This document shows positions 52,782 through 61,711 of a stretch of DNA of 64,000 bases, piece after piece. This DNA comes from Sphingobacterium deserti (GTDB taxonomy: Bacteria > Bacteroidota > Bacteroidia > Sphingobacteriales > Sphingobacteriaceae). The translations under genes and the position numbers were made by a program. The stretch lies in NCBI RefSeq assembly GCF_000757725.1, contig NZ_JJMU01000024.1, positions 186,001-250,000 of the forward strand, in the 5' to 3' direction. The notes beneath the pieces were generated by a model. The model was not told the origin of the DNA and ran no database searches. It saw only the letters and a list, made by a program, of their open reading frames with translations. Numbering within the stretch: position 1 is the first letter of the stretch; each line of letters opens with the position of its first letter.

Positions 52782-53924
52782 TTATATATATTGAGTCCCT
52801 TGTGGGAACGTTTGATATTTAAATATTAAAACCAATTGCAAAGATAAATCTAAAAATAAAATTTTAGGATTTGCATTGCGTTCTACTTTGTAGTGTGTTT
52901 TTTCCAGCAGATCAATGGCCATTTCCAATTGTTCTCCACTGAAATTTTCACTGAATTTCCGAACAAAATCTAACTCCTGGCCTTGTAAAAGCACTAATTG
53001 TTGCAGGCCCTGTTGTATCAGGATAATCTGCCGCAGCATATTAATGGCATAAAGTAAGAAATTTTTCTGGTTTTCGCGTCCCAACTTCGGAAAGTCATCT
53101 TCGCAAAAGCGAATGATGTGAAGCCCAGAATCTGTTACCACAAAGCGTAACCACTGTATCAATAAATCGAAATAGGGGTTTGCCTCTTCACCCAGTAAAT
53201 TTATGGCAGCCTGTACGTTCCCATCAGCAATGAAGGCAATCTCATTGGCGCGTTGAGCTTCGACAGCAAAGTGACTGATCAGATATTGTTTCACCTTTTC
53301 ATGTTCCAACTTAAAAACCTTGACCAGCTGCGTTCGCGAAATAATGGTATTTAATATACGATCTTGATTTTCCGCAACTAACAGAAATAGCGTTTTTGCA
53401 GGTGGTTCCTCGATTAGCTTTAGCAAGGCATTGCCCTGCACATCCAAAAACTCCGGCAACCACATGATCAACACCTTATATTCAGCCTCAAAAGCTTTCA
53501 GACTCAACTTTTTGATAATATGATGTGCTTCTGCAATATTGATATTTGCTTGCTTGTTTTCAGCATCCAACTGTTGACGCCAAAAATCCAGTCCCATATA
53601 TGGGTTTTCCAAAAACGCCTTTCGCCATTCTTCAAGATACGTTACCGCGACCTCATCTTTGCCCTTTGCAAAAAATGGATACGAAAAGTGCAAATCTGGA
53701 TGAATGAGTTTTTGGTATTTATTACAGGAACTGCAGACCCCGCAGCTATCGTTTTCTTGCTTGTTTTCGCAGTTTATGTATTGCGCATATGCCACGGCCA
53801 AAGCCAAGCTTCCCGAGCCTTCCGGTCCCAAAAAAAGCTGAGCATGGCTAACGCGGTTTTCCTTTGCCGTATGAAGCAAATGCGCCTTAATATCTTCGTG
53901 CCCTATAATATCTTTGAACTGCAT
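52782..53924 (-). CDS. holB: DNA polymerase III clamp-loader delta' subunit
   Basis: 380 aa. The start MQFKDIIGHEDIKAHLLHTA, zinc-module cysteines in CENKQENDSCGVCSSCNKYQ and LLKLIEEPPAKTLFLLVAEN are typical of delta'. The P-loop position reads GPEGSGSLALA with Ser for the usual Lys, so it should not hydrolyse ATP itself, as expected for delta'. An arginine-finger region ISRTQLVKVF follows. It acts with tau/gamma and delta to place the DnaN clamp encoded divergently next door. Confidence 0.9.
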   Translation of the reverse strand: MQFKDIIGHEDIKAHLLHTAKENRVSHAQLFLGPEGSGSLALAVAYAQYINCENKQENDSCGVCSSCNKYQKLIHPDLHFSYPFFAKGKDEVAVTYLEEWRKAFLENPYMGLDFWRQQLDAENKQANINIAEAHHIIKKLSLKAFEAEYKVLIMWLPEFLDVQGNALLKLIEEPPAKTLFLLVAENQDRILNTIISRTQLVKVFKLEHEKVKQYLISHFAVEAQRANEIAFIADGNVQAAINLLGEEANPYFDLLIQWLRFVVTDSGLHIIRFCEDDFPKLGRENQKNFLLYAINMLRQIILIQQGLQQLVLLQGQELDFVRKFSENFSGEQLEMAIDLLEKTHYKVERNANPKILFLDLSLQLVLIFKYQTFPQGTQYI

Positions 53925-53935
53925 ATCCTGTGGTA

Positions 53936-53943
53936 CAAATGTA
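53936..53943 (-). promoter_or_regulatory. -7 box of holB-ricT
   Basis: TACATTTG on the minus strand, 11 bases before the holB ATG at 53924, a perfect TAnnTTTG box implying a leader of only a few bases. Confidence 0.5.
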
Positions 53944-54044
53944 CTAATTAATTAAGTTGCGATATGAATTAAGACGCATTGTGTTTACAAAATGTAGATT
54001 CTTTTACGTAATATTGCATATAAAAAAACTATAAAATTCAGGAA

Positions 54045-55166
54045 ATGAGATTTATTGTATCCACTTCAATTTTATTAAAACAGTTACAGGCAATTAGTGG
54101 TGCTTCAAGCAGTAGCACCGTCCTTCCCATATTAGAAAATTTCCTATTCGAGATCAAAGATAATTTGTTGACAATATCCGCGACGGACCTTCAGACGAGT
54201 ATGGTTACATCCCTACAGATCGAAGCGAAGGAAGAGGGGCGTGTGGCAATGCCTTCAAAAATTCTGATCGAAACATTAAAGACTCTTCCTGATCAACCCG
54301 TAGCGTTTTCTGTTGATACCAATACCTTGGCTATTGAGATTAGTGCGGGTGATGGTAAATATAAATTAAGTGGCGAGAACGCGGATGATTTTCCAAAGAT
54401 TCCTGTTGTGGATAATGTTTCAAGCGTTTCTTTGGACGCTTCAATTCTATCTGAAGCGATCAACAAAACAATTTTCGCGGTCAGCAACGATGAGTTACGT
54501 CCGGCGATGTCAGGTGTTTTGGTGCAGCTGGCCGAGCAAGGTATCACCTTCGTTTCTACCGATGCACACAAATTAGTGCGCTACCGCCGGTTGGATGTAA
54601 GCTCTGAAAAGCCGACTTCATTGATCCTTCCAAAAAAGGCATTGACCTTGTTGAAATCGTCTTTACCTTCCGATGAAACCGTGGTATCTATCGAATACAA
54701 CAATACGAATGCGTTCTTTCAGTTTGGTAACATCCACTTGATCTGCCGTCTCATAGACGAACGTTACCCCGATTATGAAGCCGTTATTCCACAGGTGAAT
54801 CCAAATAAACTTACCGTAGACCGCTTGTTGTTTTTAAACACACTTCGCCGTGTGGTGATCTTTGCTAATAAAACAACGCACCAGGTACGCCTGAAAATTT
54901 CGGGAAGTGAATTGCATATCTCTGCTGAGGATTTAGATTTTGCGAACGAGGCACATGAACGTTTGAGCTGTCAGTTTGAGGGGCAAGACATGGAAATAGG
55001 TTTTAATGCCAAATTCTTGGTAGAGATGTTAAACAACCTGAGCTCTAGCGAGGTGGTTATCGAGATGAGCACCCCAAATAGGGCAGGGCTATTGATTCCG
55101 GCAATCAAGGAAGACAACGAGGATATTTTGATGCTGGTTATGCCGGTAATGTTAAATAATATCTAA
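54045..55166 (+). CDS. dnaN: DNA polymerase III sliding clamp (beta subunit)
   Basis: 373 aa, three-domain clamp. The start MRFIVSTSILLKQLQAISGA, FLFEIKDNLLTISATDLQTS, DELRPAMSGVLVQLAEQGIT and the final VMPVMLNNI (ending in place of the usual MPMR block) are all typical of Bacteroidota DnaN. It encircles DNA and tethers polymerase III. Here it is separated from dnaA by 6 kb and sits next to dedA, with which it is probably cotranscribed (10-base gap). Confidence 0.97.
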   Translation: MRFIVSTSILLKQLQAISGASSSSTVLPILENFLFEIKDNLLTISATDLQTSMVTSLQIEAKEEGRVAMPSKILIETLKTLPDQPVAFSVDTNTLAIEISAGDGKYKLSGENADDFPKIPVVDNVSSVSLDASILSEAINKTIFAVSNDELRPAMSGVLVQLAEQGITFVSTDAHKLVRYRRLDVSSEKPTSLILPKKALTLLKSSLPSDETVVSIEYNNTNAFFQFGNIHLICRLIDERYPDYEAVIPQVNPNKLTVDRLLFLNTLRRVVIFANKTTHQVRLKISGSELHISAEDLDFANEAHERLSCQFEGQDMEIGFNAKFLVEMLNNLSSSEVVIEMSTPNRAGLLIPAIKEDNEDILMLVMPVMLNNI

Positions 55167-55176
55167 ACGCAAAGTT

Positions 55177-55836
55177 TTGGAAATCATTTCTTCCGTCATT
55201 GATTTCATCTTGCATATAGATGATCATTTGGCCGCTCTTATTACCGAGTATCATTACTGGATTTACCTAATCTTATTTCTAATTATTTTTGTAGAAACTG
55301 GGTTAGTGATTATGCCTTTCTTGCCTGGCGATTCCTTATTATTTGCTACAGGAATGTTTGCCGCACAGGGAATGCTAGACATCTACACCAGTATTGGCTT
55401 GATGTTGGTTGCTGCCGTACTGGGTGATGCCTGTAACTACTTGATTGGTAAGTACGCCGGCGACAAGTTTGTAAAGCTTCGCCTTTTTGGCAAACAGCTG
55501 GTTAAGCCAGAATACATTGTGAAAACACATGGCTTTTACGCGAAGCACGGTCCGCAAACAATCATTATCGCGCGTTTCGTTCCTATCGTCCGTACATTCG
55601 CTCCATTTGTCGCAGGTGTCGGTAAAATGAATTACGGCGTGTTCTTGACATATAACCTTGTTGGCGGTGTGCTGTGGGTCGTTGGTTTAACATTGGCCGG
55701 ATATTTCCTCGGCAACATTGCGTGGGTGAGGGATAACTTCGAAAAAGTCGTTATCGGTATTATCCTTATTTCGGTATTGCCGATTATCTTCGGTTTTATA
55801 AAAGAGAAATTTAGTACAAAAAAGGAAGCGATATAA
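55177..55836 (+). CDS. DedA family membrane protein, TTG start
   Basis: 219 aa. The family N-terminus EIISSVIDFILHIDDHLAAL follows directly after a TTG at 55177, and no ATG lies near it, so TTG is the likely start. Membrane segments are near residues 25-50, 55-80, 145-170 and 180-205. Conserved blocks are VIMPFLPGDSLLFATG, LGDACNYLIGKYAG and ARFVPIVRTFAPFVAGVGKM. DedA proteins act in membrane homeostasis, and some are undecaprenyl-phosphate or lipid flippases. The transcript ends at a terminator overlapping the stop codon. Confidence 0.9.
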   Translation: MEIISSVIDFILHIDDHLAALITEYHYWIYLILFLIIFVETGLVIMPFLPGDSLLFATGMFAAQGMLDIYTSIGLMLVAAVLGDACNYLIGKYAGDKFVKLRLFGKQLVKPEYIVKTHGFYAKHGPQTIIIARFVPIVRTFAPFVAGVGKMNYGVFLTYNLVGGVLWVVGLTLAGYFLGNIAWVRDNFEKVVIGIILISVLPIIFGFIKEKFSTKKEAI

Positions 55837-55849
55837 AGCTTCCTTTTTT
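55818..55849 (+). terminator. Terminator overlapping the dedA stop codon
   Basis: AAAAAAGGAAGC and GCTTCCTTTTTT are perfect complements with the stop codon in the 8-base loop. Confidence 0.8.
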
Positions 55850-55995
55850 GTATATACAGCGTTCCTATAACGCTTTCGTCGCGAGTCTTTCAAAAAGAAC
55901 GTCTTTTCCGAATCCGTTCTCCGCGATTTATAAAAAAACAGTTAACGTTAAACAAACGCGAGCAGCCACAGTCTATCTTAATAAAAAAAACGTGT

Positions 55996-56577
55996 ATGCG
56001 TATCCTCTATGTTTTCGCCATGCTGTTAATTATGACAGGTTCATACGCGCAGCGAAAAAAGATAACCGTAGATAGAGCTGCGGCAAAGGAAGCGTATGAA
56101 TACCTTCAGGCGTTTCGGGATAATCCGAAGAAAATGATGCGCGCATTGGGCGTACGGTTTGATGCGGGAAAAGTCTCGAAGATAAAGTTGCGTTGGAATA
56201 GTGATCTTGCAAAGGCGGCGGAGCTACGTGCCCGCGATATGGCAGAGCGTAATTATTTCGACCACAGCAGTCCTGAAGGCATTGGTCCCAATCATTACAT
56301 CGTAAAAGCGGGCTACGTGTTAAATAGCGATTGGCTTAAGAAACGGTCTGCGAACAATTTCGAGTCTATCGCGGCCAATCATCCCACAGCTGTAGATGGA
56401 ATCAAGGCTTTCATTATTGGCAAAGGCTCCCCGGGGTTTATGCATCGGAAACATGTGTTGGGGTTGGATACGTGGAATGGATCGTTGCAGGATATAGGTA
56501 TTGGCTTTGTGCGCATTCCGGAAGGAGCGACTTACAAAACCTATCTCAGCGTGATCATCGCCAAACACGATTGGTAA
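55996..56577 (+). CDS. Secreted CAP/SCP-domain protein
   Basis: 193 aa. Signal peptide MRILYVFAMLLIMTGSYA, then the CAP domain: LRWNSDLAKAAELRARDMAE, NYFDHSSPEGIGPNHYI (pocket His), NFESIAANHPTAVDGI (Glu) and HRKHVLGLDTWNGSLQDIGI (second His). The metal-binding His/Glu set of CAP proteins is present. The bacterial CAP family is widespread and its functions are unclear (adhesion, proteolysis, lipid binding have been proposed). It is monocistronic, between dedA and yicC. Confidence 0.82.
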   Translation: MRILYVFAMLLIMTGSYAQRKKITVDRAAAKEAYEYLQAFRDNPKKMMRALGVRFDAGKVSKIKLRWNSDLAKAAELRARDMAERNYFDHSSPEGIGPNHYIVKAGYVLNSDWLKKRSANNFESIAANHPTAVDGIKAFIIGKGSPGFMHRKHVLGLDTWNGSLQDIGIGFVRIPEGATYKTYLSVIIAKHDW

Positions 56578-56651
56578 CGTTTCTACCTTACTGCTCATTG
56601 TCTAATTTCACATTTAAGCTTAATTTTCACTTTTTTAATTTCGACATTTCA

Positions 56652-56659
56652 TACCTTTG
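56652..56659 (+). promoter_or_regulatory. -7 box of yicC
   Basis: TACCTTTG is a perfect TAnnTTTG box ending three bases before the ATG at 56663, so the yicC-gmk-nadD message is probably leaderless. No good -33 TTG is visible. Confidence 0.45.
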
Positions 56660-56662
56660 CAT

Positions 56663-57538
56663 ATGATAAAATCTATGACAGGGTATGGTATCGGATCCCA
56701 AGAAAATGGGAAAGTCAAATATACCGTCGAATTAAAATCCCTGAATTCGAAATTTCTAGAACTAAATCTTCGTCTGCCCAAAGCTGTTTCGGATAAAGAA
56801 TTTGCGTTACGTTCTGAATCGAGCAAATTGATTGAACGTGGAAAGGTCAATATTTTTGTAACGGCCGAATATGTAGATCAAACTGCGAAAGCTTCCTCCA
56901 TAAATGCTACCCTTCTTACCAAATATTACAAGCAGCTTCAAGAAATAGCCCTTCAGGTAGGTGAGCAACAAGCCTCTCTTTTTGAGATGGCGCTTAATAT
57001 GCCGGAAGTAGTCACATCCAATGAAGATACCGTTGACGAAGAAGAAGGAAAGGTTCTCATGGATGCTTATCATGCAGCAGTAAACCAGTTTAACAAATTC
57101 AGAGCAGACGAGGGGGAGATCCTGAAGGATGATCTCGAAACGCGCGTGCAAATGATCCTCTCTTACCTCAAGCAGGTGGAAAGCACGGAAGGAGATCGTA
57201 TTCCACTGATACGCGAGCGGATCAGCCATTATTTAGACGAAACCGTAGGCAAAGAGAATGTGGATATGAACCGCTTCGAGCAAGAAATCATTTTTTACAT
57301 TGACAAGCTCGATATTACGGAAGAAAAAGTACGCCTGCGCAGTCATTGCAATTATTTCGTGCAGGCGTTGAACGCGAGTGACTCAAACGGTAAGAAGCTG
57401 GCTTTTATATCGCAGGAAATGGGTCGCGAGATCAACACATTGGGTTCGAAAGCAAACGATGCTGGTATACAGCAGATCGTAGTGCGCATGAAAGAGGAGC
57501 TTGAAAAAGTAAAGGAACAACTGCTTAACGTATTATAG
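56663..57538 (+). CDS. yicC: YicC family endoribonuclease
   Basis: 291 aa from the ATG at 56663. MIKSMTGYGIGSQENGKVKY and VELKSLNSKFLELNLRLPKA are the YicC N-terminal block; EVVTSNEDTVDEEEGKVLMD, DITEEKVRLRSHCNYFVQAL and the C-terminal DUF1732 part FISQEMGREINTLGSKANDA are present. YicC proteins have been described as RNases that cut small RNAs such as RyhB in E. coli. It is followed by gmk after one base, an arrangement common in bacteria. Confidence 0.93.
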   Translation: MIKSMTGYGIGSQENGKVKYTVELKSLNSKFLELNLRLPKAVSDKEFALRSESSKLIERGKVNIFVTAEYVDQTAKASSINATLLTKYYKQLQEIALQVGEQQASLFEMALNMPEVVTSNEDTVDEEEGKVLMDAYHAAVNQFNKFRADEGEILKDDLETRVQMILSYLKQVESTEGDRIPLIRERISHYLDETVGKENVDMNRFEQEIIFYIDKLDITEEKVRLRSHCNYFVQALNASDSNGKKLAFISQEMGREINTLGSKANDAGIQQIVVRMKEELEKVKEQLLNVL

Positions 57539-57539
57539 C

Positions 57540-58109
57540 ATGAGCGGCAAACTAATCATATTTTCTGCGCCCTCCGGCGCCGGAAAAACTACTATTGTAA
57601 AACGCCTTTTGGAAAAGCACGGCGACAAACTGGCTTTTTCCATATCCGCCAGTACGCGTGCACCCCGTGGTGCAGAAGTAGACGGCAAAGATTACTACTT
57701 TACGAACAAAGAGGATTTTTTACATAAAATAGCGAAGCACGAGTTCATTGAATTTGAGGAAGTGTATGCAGGCACATTTTATGGCACTTTGCGTAAGGAA
57801 GTAGAGCGCATTTGGGCGGAAGGCAAATCGGTGATTTTTGATATCGACGTTGTCGGAGGACTTCGATTAAAATCCAAGTTTCCAGAAAAAGCGCTAGCGA
57901 TTTTTGTGAATCCACCATCATTAGATGTGTTGAAAGAACGGTTGCGTGGTCGCGGTACGGATACCGAAGAGAAGTTACAGGAACGCTTTGCAAAGGCAGA
58001 AAGCGAGCTTAGCTATGCTGATAAGTTTGATGTGGTGCTCAATAACTTTGATTTAGATACAGCCTGCGGTGAGGCAGAACGGCTAGTGGTAGACTTCCTA
58101 AATAAGTAA
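57540..58109 (+). CDS. gmk: Guanylate kinase
   Basis: 189 aa. P-loop IIFSAPSGAGKTTIVKRLLE, GMP-binding block SISASTRAPRGAEVDGKDYY and the lid region RLRGRGTDTEEKLQERFAKA are intact. It makes GDP from GMP and ATP. It is the middle gene of yicC-gmk-nadD. Confidence 0.97.
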   Translation: MSGKLIIFSAPSGAGKTTIVKRLLEKHGDKLAFSISASTRAPRGAEVDGKDYYFTNKEDFLHKIAKHEFIEFEEVYAGTFYGTLRKEVERIWAEGKSVIFDIDVVGGLRLKSKFPEKALAIFVNPPSLDVLKERLRGRGTDTEEKLQERFAKAESELSYADKFDVVLNNFDLDTACGEAERLVVDFLNK

Positions 58110-58119
58110 CACCACAATA

Positions 58120-58695
58120 ATGAAAAAGATAGGTTTATTTTTCGGTTCCTTTAACCCTATCCATATAGGGCATCTGATCATTGCTAAATATATGATCAAT
58201 TTTACAGCACTCGACGAGCTGTGGTTTGTCGTTTCGCCGCAAAACCCGTTCAAGGAAAAGAAGAGCCTGGGCAATATGTATGATCGGCTGGAAATGGTAA
58301 ACCTCGCCATCGAGGGTGAAGATAAGTTGCGTGCCTCCGACATTGAGTTCAATCTTCCCCAGCCGTCCTATACCGTAGATACGCTAGTGCACCTGCGCGA
58401 AAAATTTCCCGATAAAGAGTTTCAACTGATTATGGGGGAAGATAACCTCCAAAGCTTTCAGAAATGGAAAAATGCGGATGTCATTTTGCGGGATTACAAG
58501 CTGGTGATTTACCCCAGGCCAGGTTATGATGCTGCCGAACTTAAAACACACCCATCTGTAATCATGACTGAAACGCCGCTCATGGAACTCTCCTCCACGT
58601 TCCTGCGACAATGTATTAAAGAAAAGAAGGATATTCGATATTATACCGTTGATAAGGTTCGTGAGTTTATCGACAAGAAGGGTCTTTACTTGTAA
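58120..58695 (+). CDS. nadD: Nicotinate-nucleotide adenylyltransferase
   Basis: 191 aa. The nucleotidyltransferase motif GLFFGSFNPIHIGHLIIAKY contains the HxGH-type His pair, and the C-terminal SSTFLRQCIKEKKDIRYYTV carries the ISSTxxR signature. LWFVVSPQNPFKEKKSLGNM and LIMGEDNLQSFQKWKN complete the family pattern. It adenylates nicotinate mononucleotide in NAD synthesis. It begins 10 bases after gmk. Confidence 0.96.
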   Translation: MKKIGLFFGSFNPIHIGHLIIAKYMINFTALDELWFVVSPQNPFKEKKSLGNMYDRLEMVNLAIEGEDKLRASDIEFNLPQPSYTVDTLVHLREKFPDKEFQLIMGEDNLQSFQKWKNADVILRDYKLVIYPRPGYDAAELKTHPSVIMTETPLMELSSTFLRQCIKEKKDIRYYTVDKVREFIDKKGLYL

Positions 58696-58962
58696 GAACG
58701 ATTGTTTCTATTAAAAAAATACGTTCGTCAGTCTTTTTGAAATACACATCTTTCTAAAACGCGCGTACGCGGACATAATAAGCATTTTCCGATTTTAGCA
58801 CGGGAAACCTCCCCCATGAAATCTTCCCGATACATCATCTCCCACTTTTTATTTCAATAAAAAGATATTTAAAGAAAATTATTTTCTTTTTATTGTCACC
58901 CCTAAGTTGACTTTGCGTTTCTTATTAACAGTACTATTGCTTGTCATACAAATGTTTAATAA

Positions 58963-59160
58963 ATGGGCATATCTTCAAATCGTTTCTTACTGTGCCTATT
59001 GTTATACGGTTTAGCCCGACTAGGCTCATACTTACTTAATAGGTTTATTTTCGATAACGACCCACTCCCCATCACGTTGGAAATCATCGTGGGGGAACTC
59101 GTTTTTGCATTCATATACATACTGTTGCTGTATTATATAATAAGAAAAAAAGCGCGATAA
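58963..59160 (+). CDS. Small two-helix membrane protein, 65 aa
   Basis: MGISSNRFLLCLLLYGLARL is the start of a first hydrophobic segment (about residues 7-25), followed by RFIFDNDPLPITLEIIVGEL and a second helix (about 42-60) ending in RKKAR. The positive C-terminus suggests the cytoplasmic side. I do not recognise the family. The 267 bases upstream contain no gene and include a small AT hairpin at about 58846-58866. Coding is supported by two clean membrane segments and basic flanks only. Confidence 0.45.
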   Translation: MGISSNRFLLCLLLYGLARLGSYLLNRFIFDNDPLPITLEIIVGELVFAFIYILLLYYIIRKKAR

Positions 59161-59300
59161 ACCCGTTTAGTTAGCTGATTGATGCATAGGGTATTCCTAA
59201 CGATATTAAAAATTTTTGGGAGTACTATAGTTGATTCTACCGCACACATGCCAACATGAACTAAAAACTGATCTCTTTTTTGAAGAGGTCAATCGATCCG

Positions 59301-59328
59301 GACTATAGCCCCGAGAGTGTTTATAGTC
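59301..59328. repeat. Inverted repeat GACTATA-N14-TATAGTC upstream of the LuxR-type gene
   Basis: Perfect 7-bp arms about 75 bases before the ATG at 59401. It could be an operator for the regulator; it may be chance. Confidence 0.3.
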
Positions 59329-59400
59329 TCCATGATAGGAGCTGCAGTGACCAATGGGGTAGAGTCAAGAACAATAACGAATTGATGTACAGAAAACCAT

Positions 59401-60153
59401 ATGATCAATAGAATTATGCATAAAGAGAATAGGATTGAAACATTGTCGGAAAATGAGTTAAATCGTGTTTTACATTATAGAGATGTTATATACGCCTTTG
59501 AGAGGGCCATATATTCAAGCATATATACTATAGATTATGAAAAGCAAACCTTTGAATACGTCTCGGAGAATCCTTTGTTTCTTTGCGGATTATCCGTAGA
59601 TGAGGTTCGAGAAATGGGATACGCCTTTTATTTTAATAATGTGGTTCCCGAAGATTTAGATTTATTGATTAAAGCAAATAAGCTATGGTTTGAATTTTAT
59701 GAGAAAATTCCGCTACCCGACAAAAAATTATACACGATATCCTACGACTTTCATTTGAAAAATGATAGTAACAAGGATATACTGGTGAATCACAAGTTAA
59801 CACCTGTATTTATAACAGACTCAGGTAAGATACGGAAGGCGATTTGTATCGTTTCTTTATCGACGGCGAAGTGCTCCGGAAATATTAAAATTTTAAAAAA
59901 GGGTTGTCACCAGATCTTGGATTATGATCTTAAAAAGGATAGATGGTCTTCGGTCAAAAAGATTGTGCTTACGGAGAGAGAGAAGGAAATCATCCAACTC
60001 TCCATCCGTGGTTTTACGATAAATGAGATAGCTTCTCAACTATTTGTTTCTCCCGGCACCGTTAAGTTTCATAGAAAAAACATATTCGCCAAATTGGATG
60101 TGACGAATATGTCCCAAGGCATACTGTTTGCCGCTAACAACAAATTACTTTAG
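59401..60153 (+). CDS. LuxR-type regulator with PAS-like sensor
   Basis: 250 aa. The N-terminal ~170 residues resemble a PAS-like domain seen in Bacteroidota LuxR proteins (SSIYTIDYEKQTFEYVSENP, then EVREMGYAFYFNNVVPEDLD, then DILVNHKLTPVFITDSGKIR). The C-terminal GerE HTH is complete: LTEREKEIIQLSIRGFTINE followed by IASQLFVSPGTVKFHRKNIF and AKLDVTNMSQGILFA. No receiver Asp domain is present, so it is not a classic response regulator. The signal is unknown. It converges on the beta-barrel protein gene. Confidence 0.85.
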   Translation: MINRIMHKENRIETLSENELNRVLHYRDVIYAFERAIYSSIYTIDYEKQTFEYVSENPLFLCGLSVDEVREMGYAFYFNNVVPEDLDLLIKANKLWFEFYEKIPLPDKKLYTISYDFHLKNDSNKDILVNHKLTPVFITDSGKIRKAICIVSLSTAKCSGNIKILKKGCHQILDYDLKKDRWSSVKKIVLTEREKEIIQLSIRGFTINEIASQLFVSPGTVKFHRKNIFAKLDVTNMSQGILFAANNKLL

Positions 60154-60219
60154 GGGAATCAGGAATGCCTTTGTAGCATTAAGGATTACCCACTACGGTG
60201 ATCTACGTAGTTTGTAAGG

Positions 60220-60780
60220 TTAAAATCTTGTGAATTTGTAACGTACCGTTCCTCCAATCTTCATCTGTTGCATTCCGAAGGCGCCTACTTCAGCCTCGAT
60301 AATGTCTTTATTTTTCAGCGCGAATTGGTAGCCGGCTCCAATACTTTTGTAAAAACCGTAAATTTCTCCGCCATCGCTTACCCGACCATCCATAAGCGTA
60401 GTCTTTATCTTGTTGTAGCCGACTCCGGCTGTCCCCCCAATATAGAAGTCTTTCATATAGTACCTTGCGCCAATGCTAAGTGAATAAACGTCATCATATA
60501 CGTTATCTGCAAATACTGGAGCTACACCGGGACCGGCAAAGTTGAAGTCGGATATATCAGTTTGCGTACGCTCATAACTAAAGGCACTAATGAAACCTAC
60601 CTTTTTAAAAGGTCGAAATTCATAAAGTAGTCCCGCGCCATAAGCTAAGCTCTTGCTGTCAAGATTATATCCGACAAGCGGTCCTGCCCCGATACTATGT
60701 ACCGGTAATTCTGTTTGCATTTGTGCTTTGATGGAAACTGTACTTAGTAACAAAGCCAGCATTGTGTAGAGATGTTTCAT
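60220..60780 (-). CDS. Outer-membrane beta-barrel protein
   Basis: 186 aa. Signal peptide MKHLYTMLALLLSTVSIKAQ. The mature part alternates hydrophobic and polar residues in strands (HSIGAGPLVGYNLDSKSLAY, LLYEFRPFKKVGFISAFSYE, YMKDFYIGGTAGVGYNKIKT) and ends with an aromatic last residue (VRYKFTRF), as required by the outer-membrane BAM signal. It fits the small OmpA/porin-like 'outer membrane beta-barrel' families of Bacteroidota. The function is unknown. Confidence 0.75.
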   Translation of the reverse strand: MKHLYTMLALLLSTVSIKAQMQTELPVHSIGAGPLVGYNLDSKSLAYGAGLLYEFRPFKKVGFISAFSYERTQTDISDFNFAGPGVAPVFADNVYDDVYSLSIGARYYMKDFYIGGTAGVGYNKIKTTLMDGRVSDGGEIYGFYKSIGAGYQFALKNKDIIEAEVGAFGMQQMKIGGTVRYKFTRF

Positions 60781-61156
60781 AAACTATATATTTAATGAAT
60801 TAAGAATAAAATCTATTCGTGTTTTCACGTTTTGTATAGCATAACAGTCTGCAAAACAAAATATTATTTTTCATTGTTGCATTTGGACTGAAAATGCTTT
60901 TTCATGTATTTACCCGTCCATTCTATCGTTCAAATCATCCTGGTTGCTGATATCATCTTTCAGGTTTATCCATTTAATGTATAGCTCTCTCAAAGATAAA
61001 TACACAATGCAATTGTAAATAAAATATTGAAAATCAAGTTATTAATTAACCTTAATTAACTTTGTTGACAAATGTCACAACTAATTTTGTCATATAGCCT
61101 AATAAAGGATGGCGGTTTGGAGAGATTACACCGTCGCCCGAATAGCTTTCCAATTT
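60781..61156 (+). other. AT-rich intergenic region
   Basis: 376 bases with no coding frame. A weak palindrome TGACAAATGTCA (61066-61077) and a small hairpin CGTG-TTTT-CACG near 60825 are the only structures I see. Confidence 0.4.
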
Positions 61157-61711
61157 TCATTTCCTTAAATAACTGTCGATAAAATCCGTATTAATAATGC
61201 CGGAAGCTACAACCTGTCCGTTTTCGGTATATAATCCTGACGGGAACCCTCTTACATTCTTTATTGCGGGGAATGCTTCTTTCATAAAAGCCTTCATCTT
61301 TTTATGTGGATTCCAAGAGGTGTAAACATCCGCGTCGAGAAAATACACGCTTTTTGAATAGTCAAGTTCTGCCCGATACTTTTCGTAGTTTGATTTGAAA
61401 TAGTAATCATCGGGCGTGATCAATACGATGTTAATATCCGAGTTTCGCAATGTAGTGATCACTTTGGGGATGTTTTCTTTGCTGCCTGGACACCAAGAGG
61501 TGAAGAAAATTATCAAATTCCTATTATTTTCGTGTGTAAGCGTGGGAATGTCCTCACTTGTGATGGCAAGTAAGTCGTCAGCAACTTTAGTTGAATCCGA
61601 ATATTTGAAAACCTGATATTTTCGCTTTTCCTGATCTGACAATCCGTGAAAAGGAGATTTGCAAGCGGTGAAAAACGCAACGGTAACAATTATGTATAGG
61701 GATAATTTCAT
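61157..61711 (-). CDS. Thioredoxin-like lipoprotein with single-Cys active site
   Basis: 184 aa. Lipoprotein signal MKLSLYIIVTVAFFTAC. The thioredoxin fold is seen in NLIIFFTSWCPGSKENIPKV, where the CxxC motif reads CPGS, so the second, resolving Cys is missing. A cis-Pro region GFPSGLYTENGQVVASGIIN follows. Monothiol folds can still act in peroxidase, isomerase or peptide-binding roles, but an ordinary disulfide oxidoreductase cycle is not possible. Related TlpA/ResA proteins are periplasmic. Monocistronic. Confidence 0.75.
   Translation of the reverse strand: MKLSLYIIVTVAFFTACKSPFHGLSDQEKRKYQVFKYSDSTKVADDLLAITSEDIPTLTHENNRNLIIFFTSWCPGSKENIPKVITTLRNSDINIVLITPDDYYFKSNYEKYRAELDYSKSVYFLDADVYTSWNPHKKMKAFMKEAFPAIKNVRGFPSGLYTENGQVVASGIINTDFIDSYLRK

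Noticed and set aside
61066..61077. CRP/FNR-like palindrome TGACAAATGTCA
   Set aside because: It is short, sits downstream of one gene and about 290 bases from the next start, and is likely by chance in AT-rich DNA.
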